Source: Cyanobacteria bacterium SZAS-4
Lineage (GTDB): Bacteria > Cyanobacteriota > Vampirovibrionia > Obscuribacterales > Obscuribacteraceae
Direction of reading: 5' to 3'
Length of the DNA: 64,000 nucleotides
Assembly: GCA_018266255.1 (NCBI GenBank)
Contig: JAFEAT010000018.1
Location: 1 to 64,000 of the forward strand
Of the stretch, positions 9,127 to 17,732 are shown piece after piece; positions within the stretch are counted from its first letter, which is position 1, and the number at the start of each line of letters is the position of its first letter. Position numbers and translations under genes: made by a program. A model generated the notes under the pieces. It was not told the origin of the DNA. It searched no databases and was given only the letters and a program-made list of their open reading frames with translations.

Positions 9127-9543
9127 GCGATGCCCCCCGGTATGAATCGAATTTGCAGGTTGTGAGCAGCCAGAGGAGTAATCGACAAGCTACGAGTTGT
9201 CTCACTCCAGCCTGATACAAATTGCGTAACTACGTCCTTACAGTTAGCCGTATTTCTCTAACCTCTTCCGTTATAACCCGCACCTTTTGGCAAACGTATG
9301 GCAGTGCCAATATGGAGTTAAATCGATGAATGGTTTAAATTCCTTCGCAATACGCTTAAAAGTTGGACCAAGACCTACTTTTGAGATTGTGTCGGTGGCG
9401 TTTTTTACGCCTTGATGATCTGTGCAGCGTGGGCAAAATAACGAACATCAGCTTCGGTGGACTCAGTGGCGGAATGTGAGCCGCACTACAAAACTAATCA
9501 AGCGCCAGTAAAAATCAACAAAGCTGAAACTAGTAACAATGCG
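9127..9543. other. Intergenic stretch without a supported gene
   Basis: This lies between the response regulator and the zinc-ribbon protein, both on the minus strand. I see a short hairpin GGCGT-TTTTT-ACGCC near 9398-9412 but no T-run after it in either direction, so I do not call a terminator. The upstream part must hold the response regulator promoter. Reading frames on the plus strand here overlap the neighbouring gene and look like shadows. Confidence 0.5.
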
Positions 9544-10311
9544 TTATTTCGATATTTTGACTACAGTCTGCACATTAGCAACTTTGTACCGAGCAACAAG
9601 CTTTTCTGCACCAACTGTGTCGCCTTTCTTGCGCAACAATTTCGCATATTCTGTCGCGATAAATTCTGTCAAATTTGGATCATAACTCGATTTTTCCGCT
9701 TCAGCAAAAGCGTTTTGAAATTCGATTTCAGCCAGAGTCAGCTTCCCCTGTTCTGCAAGACTTACAGCTTTGCCAAATGCACTATTAACAGTCAAACCGT
9801 ACGCAGGTGGCAGATCCCTTTTAAATGGAGCAAAAAAACTATATTTATCCACGGAACCAAGTTGGGCGAATTGTCCTTGCGGCTTCTGATCAACCGGCTT
9901 TTCATAAACCGGCTCCGTGTGTCCATTTTCGCTTAGCGTCCAATTGAACCGAATACCTGGCGAAGCAGATTTGACCTCATCTTTTGCAAAAGCTGCAACA
10001 GAAGAAATGATTGTCGCAAGTATGGTGCTGACAAATTTCATCGACATCTTCACACCGTTTCGCACCCGACGCAAACCAACAGGGCAGTTATCGAAAATGA
10101 TTGTCCCGTCCGTGCGCCGAAACAATCTCAGACAAGGCGCAGTTTCCTGCGCTGCCAGAACCTTCATTGCTTCGGATTCACTCATTGCAGAAATGTCGTA
10201 TACGTTCTTGGAACATTGATTGCAAAAACGAATTTGCTCTGTTCCGGCCATGTTGTCCCATCCAACACTACACGGTGCCGCAATAGAAATATTATCAAGC
10301 AACGAACTCAC
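9544..10311 (-). CDS. N-terminal Cys-cluster membrane protein with TPR-like C-terminus
   Basis: A 255-residue protein with a conserved N-terminal Cys domain: Cys14 in CSVGWDNM, Cys30 and Cys33 in RFCNQCSKNVYD, Cys60 in APCLRLFRR and Cys76 in DNCPVG, with the TDGT turn between the last two. This pattern is a recurrent uncharacterised bacterial domain that may bind zinc. One membrane helix follows at about 90-110, then an extracytoplasmic region with a helical TPR-like end (AEQGKLTLAEIEFQNAF). It likely faces the cytoplasm with the Cys domain. The function is not known. Confidence 0.75.
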   Translation of the reverse strand: MSSLLDNISIAAPCSVGWDNMAGTEQIRFCNQCSKNVYDISAMSESEAMKVLAAQETAPCLRLFRRTDGTIIFDNCPVGLRRVRNGVKMSMKFVSTILATIISSVAAFAKDEVKSASPGIRFNWTLSENGHTEPVYEKPVDQKPQGQFAQLGSVDKYSFFAPFKRDLPPAYGLTVNSAFGKAVSLAEQGKLTLAEIEFQNAFAEAEKSSYDPNLTEFIATEYAKLLRKKGDTVGAEKLVARYKVANVQTVVKISK

Positions 10312-10577
10312 GGTCTGTCTCCTGCTGCTGTTGAGCAGGGCGATTGTAAATCACCTGCTGCCTCAAAGTATGATCGACAGCTCAGAGTATCTCTCACTCC
10401 GCGCTCATCAATTGTCAACTTGAGTAACCCCACTCTTAAGCCCAAGGCCACTTCGGCATTTTTCCAGAACACGTCAAAGTTCAGCATTCCGAGCGGGCAC
10501 ATAAAACGCAATTCCCGGGAAGGGCCGCGCAGGATATAATCTCCCTGCTCCGTTCCAACCTCAACTACAATGATGAC

Positions 10578-11330
10578 ATGCGTGTCACCCACAATCTGTT
10601 AACAGCTATCATGCTACTCGTCTCCGCTACAGCGACTGCACCTGCCACTGCTGCTGATACCAAACTTGCCGCCGAAGCCAAAATGCACCTGCGCATAATA
10701 ACAAAAATCGATAAATTTACCAACTCAGACATTCACGGGAACGCGCCGGACGATATCTCCGTGCGCACATACATGCCAGATATAGTTCAGTCCTTATCTG
10801 TGTTTTCACCAAACGTGTTCAAGAAAATAGCATTAAGGAGAGTGGTGCTATGCCAGGGACTTTGGTACAAGTCGCAGTCTCGAGCTGCGATTGCCGACTT
10901 TACCAGTGACGCTCTATACCTGGATCTATCCAAATCTAGTTACCCACCAGAATTCGTCAAAATATCTATCGCTCACGAACTCTTTCACATGATTGATTAT
11001 TACGAAGATGGAAAGCTGTACGAAGATAATTCATGGAGCCGGCTGAACAAAGGTCCTGGATACGGACATGGTGGCAAATGGGTGCTGGATGATCGATATT
11101 CGGGTGACTTGAACTACACACGGCCAGGGTTTTTAAATCGATACTCAACCACCGGCGTGGAAGAAGATAAAGCCACGTTATTTTCTTATATGATCTTCGA
11201 TTATCCAATGGTGGCAAAACGCGCCGAAAAAGATCCAATTCTAAAATCCAAAGTAACTCGAATGAAAACCCTGCTACACAGCTTCGATTCATCATTTGAC
11301 AACAATTTTTGGCTCAAACTGAGCCGATGA
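10578..11330 (+). CDS. Secreted putative zinc metallopeptidase (HExxH)
   Basis: A 250-residue protein with a signal peptide (LLTAIMLLVSATATAPATA). The zinc motif HELFH is at residues 133-137, and the stretch GVEEDKATLF at about 193-202 gives a Glu that could be the third ligand, as in gluzincin-type enzymes where ExxxD/E follows downstream. Predicted substrates are unknown; the size is small for a broad protease. It stands alone on the plus strand after a divergent Cys-domain gene. The 266-base interval 10312-10577 shows no supported gene. Confidence 0.7.
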   Translation: MRVTHNLLTAIMLLVSATATAPATAADTKLAAEAKMHLRIITKIDKFTNSDIHGNAPDDISVRTYMPDIVQSLSVFSPNVFKKIALRRVVLCQGLWYKSQSRAAIADFTSDALYLDLSKSSYPPEFVKISIAHELFHMIDYYEDGKLYEDNSWSRLNKGPGYGHGGKWVLDDRYSGDLNYTRPGFLNRYSTTGVEEDKATLFSYMIFDYPMVAKRAEKDPILKSKVTRMKTLLHSFDSSFDNNFWLKLSR

Positions 11331-11501
11331 AACGTTCGGAACTGTTGCAAACTCGCTGGCGAAGAGTTTTTTAGCATGCAGCCAGGACAGACCATTGGTA
11401 TCGTGGACTTCATCTAAATCTTCATTTATTCAGATGAGTCACCGTTTTCAAAGAACTGCTGCTATCAACATCTGAACTGGGTAATTACACCTCTGCCAAG
11501 A

Positions 11502-12356
11502 TTGGTCAAAAGGTCACGCACCTGGCGAGTATTTTGCATGTTGATGGCCCGAGTAAAATTTGGAAAATGCCCGAGCGCAATAGACACCATTGTGTTCGAT
11601 GATCTCGCTCATACTTTCATGGCTGCACTCCTCCGCAACTGGCAAATTTTGCACCAATATGACTTGTGCTGGTTGGACGATCAGATGTTTGCCTACACAC
11701 TGTTACCAACAGCGGCACCACCTGAACCGCAATATTTTTCCGAGTGGACAAACCAAGCGCTAAACAAGTTACTGGAGACCGGCGCGCAAATACCCCTTTG
11801 GGAACTTTTAGATGATCGCGGATCTGATGAACTACTGAGCCTAGATGCTGATACGACATTCGTACTTTTTACGCACTTCCTGGACAAACATTCGCCGCTC
11901 ATGTGCCTGAAATCAGTAACGCCTGTCGCACCTTATATCATTCCGAAGACAGTCGAGGTTCAAGATGAATTTTATTCATGGACAAACACATACCGAGATA
12001 TTGACTCGCTATGGATGTCTTCATCTGGGGCGCTCGAGAGCGCAATGTATGCCCTGCTATCCAATCCCAGTAGCGAATTATCAAAGCAAGGTCGCGCTCT
12101 CTGCAAATACATCGAATCGGTAACTAACCGTCCTGCGTACTATTTTCTATTTACCGATATGGAGAAGAAACGAGAATGGAAAAGCAGTATGAGAACAGAA
12201 GACAACAGGGCGGTCGAAATCGATGACCTGTCTAAATGCCCTTCCTGCTCCGAAAGCTGGATAAGGCAATCATTAATAGAGCAGCCAAAATTTCGAGATT
12301 TGTTTTACTACCAATGTCATCCCTGTAGACTCATCGGAAACCACATCCCTGGCTAG
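11502..12356 (+). CDS. DUF2310-like zinc-ribbon protein
   Basis: Up to 284 residues from a TTG at 11502; ATG codons at 11538 and 11544 are equally plausible starts, since no strong ribosome site decides. The C-terminus carries two Cys pairs, CPSCSESW and, about 30 residues later, YQCHPCRLI, forming a likely zinc ribbon. This arrangement at the end of a mostly helical 250-residue protein fits the DUF2310 family, annotated as Zn-ribbon and possibly nucleic-acid-binding. The family assignment is from memory of the pattern and is tentative. Confidence 0.65.
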   Translation: MVKRSRTWRVFCMLMARVKFGKCPSAIDTIVFDDLAHTFMAALLRNWQILHQYDLCWLDDQMFAYTLLPTAAPPEPQYFSEWTNQALNKLLETGAQIPLWELLDDRGSDELLSLDADTTFVLFTHFLDKHSPLMCLKSVTPVAPYIIPKTVEVQDEFYSWTNTYRDIDSLWMSSSGALESAMYALLSNPSSELSKQGRALCKYIESVTNRPAYYFLFTDMEKKREWKSSMRTEDNRAVEIDDLSKCPSCSESWIRQSLIEQPKFRDLFYYQCHPCRLIGNHIPG

Positions 12357-12389
12357 ACAGAACTTAACCAGCATCCCACTCAATGCTGG

Positions 12390-12635
12390 TTAATAACCCC
12401 GCCCCAAATTCTGCGGATAAAACACCCGCTCGCCAGCAAGCACGTCCCGACTTAATTTAGTCTCTTGCGGAACACACCCAACATAATAAGTGCGCAACTC
12501 ATCAGACTTCTCGTCCACTCGCAACCAATGATACACACCAGCATCATCCACATCGATAAGCGACCACAACACCCCATCTTGCCGAATGATCACGCGCCCA
12601 ACCAGAGCATTTTTCCGATCCGGATATTTTTTCAT
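12390..12635 (-). CDS. Small hypothetical protein
   Basis: An 81-residue protein. The ATG at 12635 is preferred over one at 12662 because AGGTGG sits directly upstream. The sequence alternates short strands (VGRVIIRQDGVLWSLIDV, YHWLRVDE) and looks like a compact beta-rich domain of real amino-acid composition. No family is recognised. It lies divergently next to the toxin-like gene at 12701. Confidence 0.5.
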   Translation of the reverse strand: MKKYPDRKNALVGRVIIRQDGVLWSLIDVDDAGVYHWLRVDEKSDELRTYYVGCVPQETKLSRDVLAGERVFYPQNLGRGY

Positions 12636-12700
12636 AGCCACCTGAAGTGAATCGCACCGCATCGATTATGCATTCATTTAGACAAAATTACAGCAACTAG

Positions 12701-14182
12701 TTGGCACGGACCGCCATAAACGTTTCATCGGCGGCAGCGTCAAATGACACCGAAAATGCCAACACCCTGCCAAAAGTAATCCCTAAATTAGGGACACTTC
12801 CCAGCAGGACCGCATTTACCATGCCAGCCCTAGAACAGCACAAACCAGTCGAGCAAGCGCACCCGCAACAACACCCCGGAAACGCACTCAAATCGACCTT
12901 GCACGAAACCTGGGGACCAAATGCCGTCACCAAACTATCCGACAAGCAAAACACAAATACCACCGATGCCCTACCGGGTTTCAATCAGTTCTGCATAGGT
13001 TTCGGCGACGGACTGAGCCACTTTGCCACAGAAAGCGTACAAGCCGTAGGCAAAGCTATTTCTAACCCCGGCGAAGCCATCCACAACGGCGTAGAAGGCG
13101 TAAAAAAGGCAGTCGGCGCAACATGCGAAGCAGCCGCTGCCGGAGCCAATTATGTAGCCAACAAAACCTCCCACGGCGATTTTGCAGGCATGGCTAATGA
13201 TGCTGTCCACACAGGTCAAGCCTTGGGACACGCAGCAGCCCAATCGATCGATCGATTCAACCACATGACGGCAAGAGAAAAAGGCTACGTCTTCGGTCAC
13301 GACGTTGCTCCCACGGTCATTGGTACCATCGTCGCACCTGAGCTTATTCCTGAAGGCGCAGCCGCAGCAGCTTTCGGCAAAGTAGCTTCTGTCGCCGGTG
13401 CCTTCATCAAAGAAGAAACTATTGCCGCGAAAGTTGCCACCACATTTGAAGGCGCCCGCGAAAAGATGACCGCCATCAGCGACAAGTTGGCGACCATGAC
13501 AAAGCACATGGAGGAGCTCGCAAATAAGCCCATTGTTCGCGACTCAATCGACATTGGCGAGACCAAAGTTCCGAGAATCAGAGATGGAATCATCGTACGC
13601 AACGTAGAAGTCTCCAAGAAATTTTTAGACGACGTAGCGGCTGCCGAAAAGACCTTGACCGGCTTGGAGTCACGCGCTCTCAATTCGGCAGACTTCTCCA
13701 AAGTGCACAACATGGCCGAACAGTACGGCAAAGACCATGCATTTTCCATGGGCACCTGGGTCGATTCCGGAACCAATTTAGAAAAGGGCAAATTGAAAAT
13801 AGCAGAATTCACCGGTTTTGAAGGCGATCTTCGCCCGAACCCAAACGTCCGCCACGCCATAGTTCATGAAATCGGACACCTCATCTCTGACAGACTGGGA
13901 GGCTGGCGCGGACCACTTTCCAGCCGCGAGCCTTTCCTCTCTGCTTATGAGGCCGACTTGGCTTTGCAAACTCCCGAAGCCATCTCTGCCAGAAATACGA
14001 TGAACGCTCTTTACAAAACACTGCCGCGTCGGCAACATGAAGTCTGGGCCGAAGGCATGGCGATTGCATCAGATGAAGAATTGGGTATTGCACTAGACGC
14101 GGGACTACCTCAAATGATAAAAGCGGGATATCCAAATTCGGTCAATCACTTGAAGGGTTTTAGAGAGGCGAACAAACTATGA
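12701..14182 (+). CDS. Polymorphic-toxin-like protein with C-terminal HExxH metallopeptidase
   Basis: A 493-residue protein from a TTG at 12701. Residues about 90-240 are Ala/Gly-rich helices with a pre-toxin-like segment (MTAREKGYVFGHD, then VAPELIPEGAAAAAFG), of the sort that precedes toxin domains in contact-dependent effectors. The C-terminal domain has His389-Glu390..His393 in VHEIGHLI and a downstream Glu in VWAEGMAIASDEE, so it is a plausible zinc metallopeptidase. The next gene overlaps as ATGA and encodes a small acidic protein, the usual toxin-immunity layout. No signal peptide is seen. Whether it is an exported toxin or an intracellular protease is inferred from architecture only. 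Confidence 0.65.
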   Translation: MARTAINVSSAAASNDTENANTLPKVIPKLGTLPSRTAFTMPALEQHKPVEQAHPQQHPGNALKSTLHETWGPNAVTKLSDKQNTNTTDALPGFNQFCIGFGDGLSHFATESVQAVGKAISNPGEAIHNGVEGVKKAVGATCEAAAAGANYVANKTSHGDFAGMANDAVHTGQALGHAAAQSIDRFNHMTAREKGYVFGHDVAPTVIGTIVAPELIPEGAAAAAFGKVASVAGAFIKEETIAAKVATTFEGAREKMTAISDKLATMTKHMEELANKPIVRDSIDIGETKVPRIRDGIIVRNVEVSKKFLDDVAAAEKTLTGLESRALNSADFSKVHNMAEQYGKDHAFSMGTWVDSGTNLEKGKLKIAEFTGFEGDLRPNPNVRHAIVHEIGHLISDRLGGWRGPLSSREPFLSAYEADLALQTPEAISARNTMNALYKTLPRRQHEVWAEGMAIASDEELGIALDAGLPQMIKAGYPNSVNHLKGFREANKL

Positions 14183-14559
14183 CCAGCCACGATGACAGTT
14201 GGGACCAGTTGGTCAAGCGCCACCAGGAATCTGGTGAGCCAGTAGATCAAGCCAGACAAGCGCAACTTGAGCGTCTATCTGACGAAAATAACGAAATCAA
14301 AAAACGATTCCCCGACCACGACGGTGTCGAACTGGCAAAGTTACTCGAAAACGGCGATATTTACGTCATTTACGCTTCCAGTTCCTCTGGGCATCAATCG
14401 CACGGCGAACGAACTTACTCTCGCACAGATAAACAGTACCGGCACACATGGGAACGACACAAAATGGACCAGTGGAATGGCTCAATGCACTACATCGCAA
14501 AAAAATGGGACGTCGATGCCAACGACTCGATAGATTTAGGTGACGGTTGGTTGAAATAA
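14179..14559 (+). CDS. Candidate immunity protein of the adjacent metallopeptidase toxin
   Basis: A 126-residue soluble, charged protein whose ATG overlaps the toxin-like gene's stop (ATGA at 14179), implying coupled translation. The N-terminal 60 residues are helical (QARQAQLERLSDENNEIKKR), the rest is His/Trp/Tyr-rich with KQYRHTWERHKMDQW. No known immunity family is recognised. The immunity role is inferred from order, overlap and size. Shortly after it, a short direct repeat (CAGTGCCAT-AGT, twice near 14603-14640) lies in the converging gap. Confidence 0.5.
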   Translation: MTSHDDSWDQLVKRHQESGEPVDQARQAQLERLSDENNEIKKRFPDHDGVELAKLLENGDIYVIYASSSSGHQSHGERTYSRTDKQYRHTWERHKMDQWNGSMHYIAKKWDVDANDSIDLGDGWLK

Positions 14560-14659
14560 CCACCAAATTGCAAAACTCAACGGACGATCACTCAGGCACC
14601 GAATACAGTGCCATAAGTCCTAATGCAGTGCCATGAGTGACCACTCACGTCGCATTAAG

Positions 14660-15307
14660 TCACGACAAATCAGTGTTTGTTAAATCAAACCTTATCTGTC
14701 GAGGTCTCACCGAAGACGTGAACCCGCAACCGGATCGCAAGCCATCAACCGGAGTACATTCATCACCATACTCAATCGTCAATTCCATCTGCATTCCTTC
14801 CTTCGGATAACCTGGAATCACCAGCACTTTCATAGAATTCGCCTGCGATTTTGAAATTTCGCTCTCAGATCTTCCTAGAACATTCTGTTGAAAAAATCGA
14901 TCGACTGACGTGTACAACATATCCAGTGCGTCAATCGTTGAACGAAACTTGTCAGCCTCCGCGTCACGTCCGCTCGTAATCTTCATAAGGCGAGGCCAGC
15001 ACTCACTTTGTATCCGCTCCAGAGCCGCTTGTATGCGTCCTGCTCTCATGTCGTTGCGCACAAACTCCAGGTCTATGTTCAATTCCGAGTAGTCATGCAC
15101 CAGTCGCCAACAGCGTTGACTGACAGTTCTGCCGCTGTCGGTATTAAAAGCCTGTGCCTCTAATTTGAATGCCGCAATCAAAGAATTGTTGTGACGAACA
15201 AAGGAGTCGACTTGCCCTTCGATTTCTTGTGAAACACTCTTTCGACCGAACACCTGCGCAAACTGCTGCAACGTGCCAAAATGATTTTTTGAACTTTCTG
15301 TAGCCAT
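14660..15307 (-). CDS. Hypothetical protein carrying the shared leader
   Basis: A 215-residue cytoplasmic protein with a helical N-terminal 165 residues and a short beta-rich end. It shows weak but extended resemblance to the protein encoded at 43167-43754: both begin MA..SK and both share a pattern of W near the middle, KxALx..., then WPxxxKI and later DxLY. They are probably divergent paralogues. Both genes also have closely similar upstream leaders. No function can be assigned. Confidence 0.6.
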   Translation of the reverse strand: MATESSKNHFGTLQQFAQVFGRKSVSQEIEGQVDSFVRHNNSLIAAFKLEAQAFNTDSGRTVSQRCWRLVHDYSELNIDLEFVRNDMRAGRIQAALERIQSECWPRLMKITSGRDAEADKFRSTIDALDMLYTSVDRFFQQNVLGRSESEISKSQANSMKVLVIPGYPKEGMQMELTIEYGDECTPVDGLRSGCGFTSSVRPRQIRFDLTNTDLS

Positions 15308-15440
15308 CGGGCCCCCTTGGAGGATTCTCTACGGCCTGTGCGCAAAAGAATTTCGTATTCTTTTCCCGCATAGGCATCGCATGCCGATGTGCAATTAATT
15401 TACTCAACCATACGAACAATTAGTGGTGATTTTGTGAAAT
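15308..15440 (-). promoter_or_regulatory. Conserved leader, copy A
   Basis: Directly upstream of the 14660-15307 gene. Read on the minus strand it contains CACCACTAATT, then TTGCACATCGGC, a hairpin CATCG-GCATG-CGATG, GCGGGAAAAGA, GCGCA.AGGCCGTAGAGAA, a ribosome site and CCGATGG at the start codon. Most of this is shared with copy B at 43755-43890 and partly with copy C at 44525-44620. Such conservation outside coding DNA suggests a common promoter and 5' untranslated regulatory structure. Confidence 0.6.
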
Positions 15441-15659
15441 GGCAGAATTTTTCTTCTTTTCTTCTGCAATTAAAACCATAAGACGCTGCGCCTTTCCGAA
15501 TGTTTCCGCATCATTAACAAGCCGGGATGATACGAACGCAGCACTTACCCTGATTAAACTTCTTGCCACTCCACCAGTTCACTCCGCTGCCCCTTGTTTT
15601 AGTTCGCCAGTTACCGATTCAGTCATGTAAAATAGACAAACCTCTGGAGGACCATCCAA

Positions 15660-15887
15660 ATGAAAAATATCATTGTTATCGCTATCCTCGTGCTTGCCAC
15701 CGTATCCGGTGCTTTTGCTAAAGAAGTAAAGGTAAAAGGTTACACCAAAAAAGACGGCACCAAAGTTGAAGGTTACACAAAGACGATTAAAGATAAAGAC
15801 GCAGACAAAGACACCGTCGAAGTCAAAGGTTACACCAAGAAAGACGGAACGAAAGTAGCTGGTTACACGCGCAAAAAGGCCAAGTAA
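15660..15887 (+). CDS. Small secreted repeat protein (KGYTKKDGTKV repeats)
   Basis: A 75-residue protein with a signal peptide (IIVIAILVLATVSGAFA) and a strong ribosome site (GGAGG). The mature part consists of two copies of VKGYTKKDGTKV at residues 25-36 and 55-66, each followed by a GYT triplet, separated by a Lys/Asp-rich stretch. The VKGYTRKDGT motif occurs in many small secreted bacterial and phage proteins of unknown role. The mature protein is very basic. Tandem DNA repeats start at its stop codon. Confidence 0.75.
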   Translation: MKNIIVIAILVLATVSGAFAKEVKVKGYTKKDGTKVEGYTKTIKDKDADKDTVEVKGYTKKDGTKVAGYTRKKAK

Positions 15888-16036
15888 ACATCTAAGCGCA
15901 TAACCAGATAAAAAACGCCAGGTAACATCTACGCGCAAAACCAGATAAAAACGCCAGGTGAACATCTACCTGCATAACCAGATAAAAAACGAAAAAACGC
16001 CAATTAAACAACTACCTGAATAGCCAGATAAAAAAT
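15887..16036. repeat. Four imperfect tandem repeats of about 36-46 bases
   Basis: Four successive units share the core AACATCTA..GCGCA-AACCAGATAAAAA followed by CGCCAGGT in the first two or variants later. Units begin near 15887, 15924, 15961 and 16006. They are non-coding and fill the whole gap between the small repeat protein and the S1/P1 nuclease gene, so they occupy the nuclease promoter region. No spacer structure is present, so this is not a CRISPR array. Confidence 0.75.
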
Positions 16037-16039
16037 GAA

Positions 16040-17008
16040 ATGAAAAACCAAATGGTCATAAAAATGAGATGGCATCTAACAACTGCCATGGTCCTGGCTG
16101 CCCTCGCTGGACTCCAGGCAATGCCAGCTTTCGCCTGGTACGACTTCGGACACGAAGCTGTAGCAGCTATCGCCTGGAACAAACTTACCCCAAAAACAAA
16201 GGAGCGAGTCACAGCCCTTCTTTCAAAAAATCCATACTACTCCAAGTGGCTAGCTCAAGTGCCTCCAAGAACATCAGAAGAAGACAAAAACATGCTCGTC
16301 TTCTCCCAGTCTGCCACATGGGCAGACGCCATCAAGAAGGACCCCAACTACCACGCAGATGGCGCCGAAAAGGGCAACAAACCAGACGGACCAGCCTGCG
16401 CCGAAAATCTAGGCTACTCAGATACCCGACTGCACAAATACTGGCACTACGACGACACCCCGTTCTCACCCGACCACACGACGTTGCCACCACATGCAAC
16501 ACCAAACGCCCAGACCCAGATCGAGACATTCCGCAAAACCCTGGCATCCGATAGCCCCGACGACTTAAAGTCCTACGATTTAGTCTGGCTGATCCACTTA
16601 GTCGGCGACGTCCACCAACCGCTTCACTGCGTCACCCGAGTCATCCACGACGATCCAACCGGAGACAAAGGCGGCAACGACTGCAAATTAAATGGCAAAC
16701 CAGACAACATCCACTCCATCTGGGACGGTATCGTAGGCGATGCCAAAGAACTTCAACCTGCAATCGAGTTCGCCAAATCACTTCCTGAAGCACCGAAATC
16801 ACAGGCAAAAAAATCCGATGAAAAAATCTGGATCGCCGAGAGCTACAAACTAGCGCGCAAAAACGTCTACACCAAACCAATCGGCAAAACAAACGGCCCA
16901 TTCGATTTAACCGACAAATACAAACAACAAGCCCGAAAAATAGGCGAACAACGCATAGAACTCGCCGGCGCCCGACTCGCTAATTTATTGAATGAAGAAC
17001 TTAAGTAA
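16040..17008 (+). CDS. Secreted S1/P1-type zinc nuclease
   Basis: A 322-residue protein of the S1/P1 nuclease/phospholipase C fold. The signal peptide ends at AFA, leaving Trp33 as the mature N-terminus, as required for the zinc site. Further ligands match the family: His38 (FGHE), Asp in WADAIK, His in YWHYDD, the triple H..D..H spaced 4 and 6 in HLVGDVHQPLH, and H..D in HSIWDG. All nine zinc ligands are thus present, so the enzyme should be active as a single-strand nuclease/3'-nucleotidase in the periplasm or outside. Starts at 16040, 16052 and 16064 are all possible; 16064 gives the neatest signal peptide. Tandem repeats lie just upstream. Confidence 0.9.
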   Translation: MKNQMVIKMRWHLTTAMVLAALAGLQAMPAFAWYDFGHEAVAAIAWNKLTPKTKERVTALLSKNPYYSKWLAQVPPRTSEEDKNMLVFSQSATWADAIKKDPNYHADGAEKGNKPDGPACAENLGYSDTRLHKYWHYDDTPFSPDHTTLPPHATPNAQTQIETFRKTLASDSPDDLKSYDLVWLIHLVGDVHQPLHCVTRVIHDDPTGDKGGNDCKLNGKPDNIHSIWDGIVGDAKELQPAIEFAKSLPEAPKSQAKKSDEKIWIAESYKLARKNVYTKPIGKTNGPFDLTDKYKQQARKIGEQRIELAGARLANLLNEELK

Positions 17009-17062
17009 TCAAAGGTCTTTGATATTGTTTGTACAACAATTGTGTTCTGTTGCACGGCTGCG

Positions 17063-17662
17063 ATGCTGAGCAAATTCCTACCAGGAAAAACGAACTCGGT
17101 TTTGTCCACCGTTTTCTATTTCGTGTTGGCTTTCTCGGTCAGTGGATGTAACTCTAGAAAAAACGACACAGCCCAAAACGTTAATAATCCCGCCGTAAAG
17201 TTGCTCGATACAACGGCTAAAAATGGCTTTGCTCTAGACGAAATATACTTAGGAATTACTTTGCCCGAGCTAAATCGACTCACTGATCAGCAATCGCATG
17301 GCGCACTACTTACTGTTCCCACGAACTACCCTGGCGTCTTGGAAAAATACAAGTTTTCGCAACCGATTCAATTTGGAGGAACGAATTTTGACCCAGTATT
17401 CCACCTGTTTAACAGCGATGGTGCTTATCGTCTAGAAGAAATAGATGGAACGATATCTGACCCGAAGAAACTTCGCGAGTTTTTGACTCACCTATACAAC
17501 AGTCCAAAGCGTGTAGCATTCAAAGACGAATGGCATCGCTCTGGAACGCATATGACAATATTGCGTGTGCCTGGTAAACCTGCAACGTTTTCAATAGTGC
17601 ATGATGCCCTTGCCGATGCTGCATCAAACGCTATGGCCGCTCAACTTGACTCTCAGCCTTAA
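17063..17662 (+). CDS. Putative lipoprotein
   Basis: A 199-residue protein from the ATG at 17063. A hydrophobic N-terminus ends in the lipobox FSVSGC, so lipid attachment at Cys is expected. The remainder is a soluble alpha/beta domain with no family that I recognise (ALDEIYLGITLPELNRL, then FNSDGAYRLEEIDGTI, recalls modules that track small changes in a sequence-specified ligand, but this is not firm). It follows the nuclease gene after 54 bases and converges with the next gene. Confidence 0.6.
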   Translation: MLSKFLPGKTNSVLSTVFYFVLAFSVSGCNSRKNDTAQNVNNPAVKLLDTTAKNGFALDEIYLGITLPELNRLTDQQSHGALLTVPTNYPGVLEKYKFSQPIQFGGTNFDPVFHLFNSDGAYRLEEIDGTISDPKKLREFLTHLYNSPKRVAFKDEWHRSGTHMTILRVPGKPATFSIVHDALADAASNAMAAQLDSQP

Positions 17663-17732
17663 CTCTTGCTCTAGCTATCTTCACCCAATCGTTCCCCTCA
17701 TTTCATGTACAAGCTCAGGCAAACTAGCAAGG

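Noticed and set aside
9398..9412. GGCGT-ACGCC hairpin as a terminator
   Set aside because: The T-run is in the loop, and none follows the stem on either strand.
9457..9936. A long plus-strand frame opposite the Cys-domain gene
   Set aside because: It is antisense to a gene with clear conserved Cys motifs, and its product has no plausible pattern.
10308..10592. A 94-residue minus-strand frame between two divergent genes
   Set aside because: No ribosome site or known family, and it covers the promoter regions of both neighbours.
15439..15630. A 63-residue plus-strand frame beside leader copy A
   Set aside because: No ribosome site; the product lacks any protein-like pattern, and the region holds regulatory DNA.
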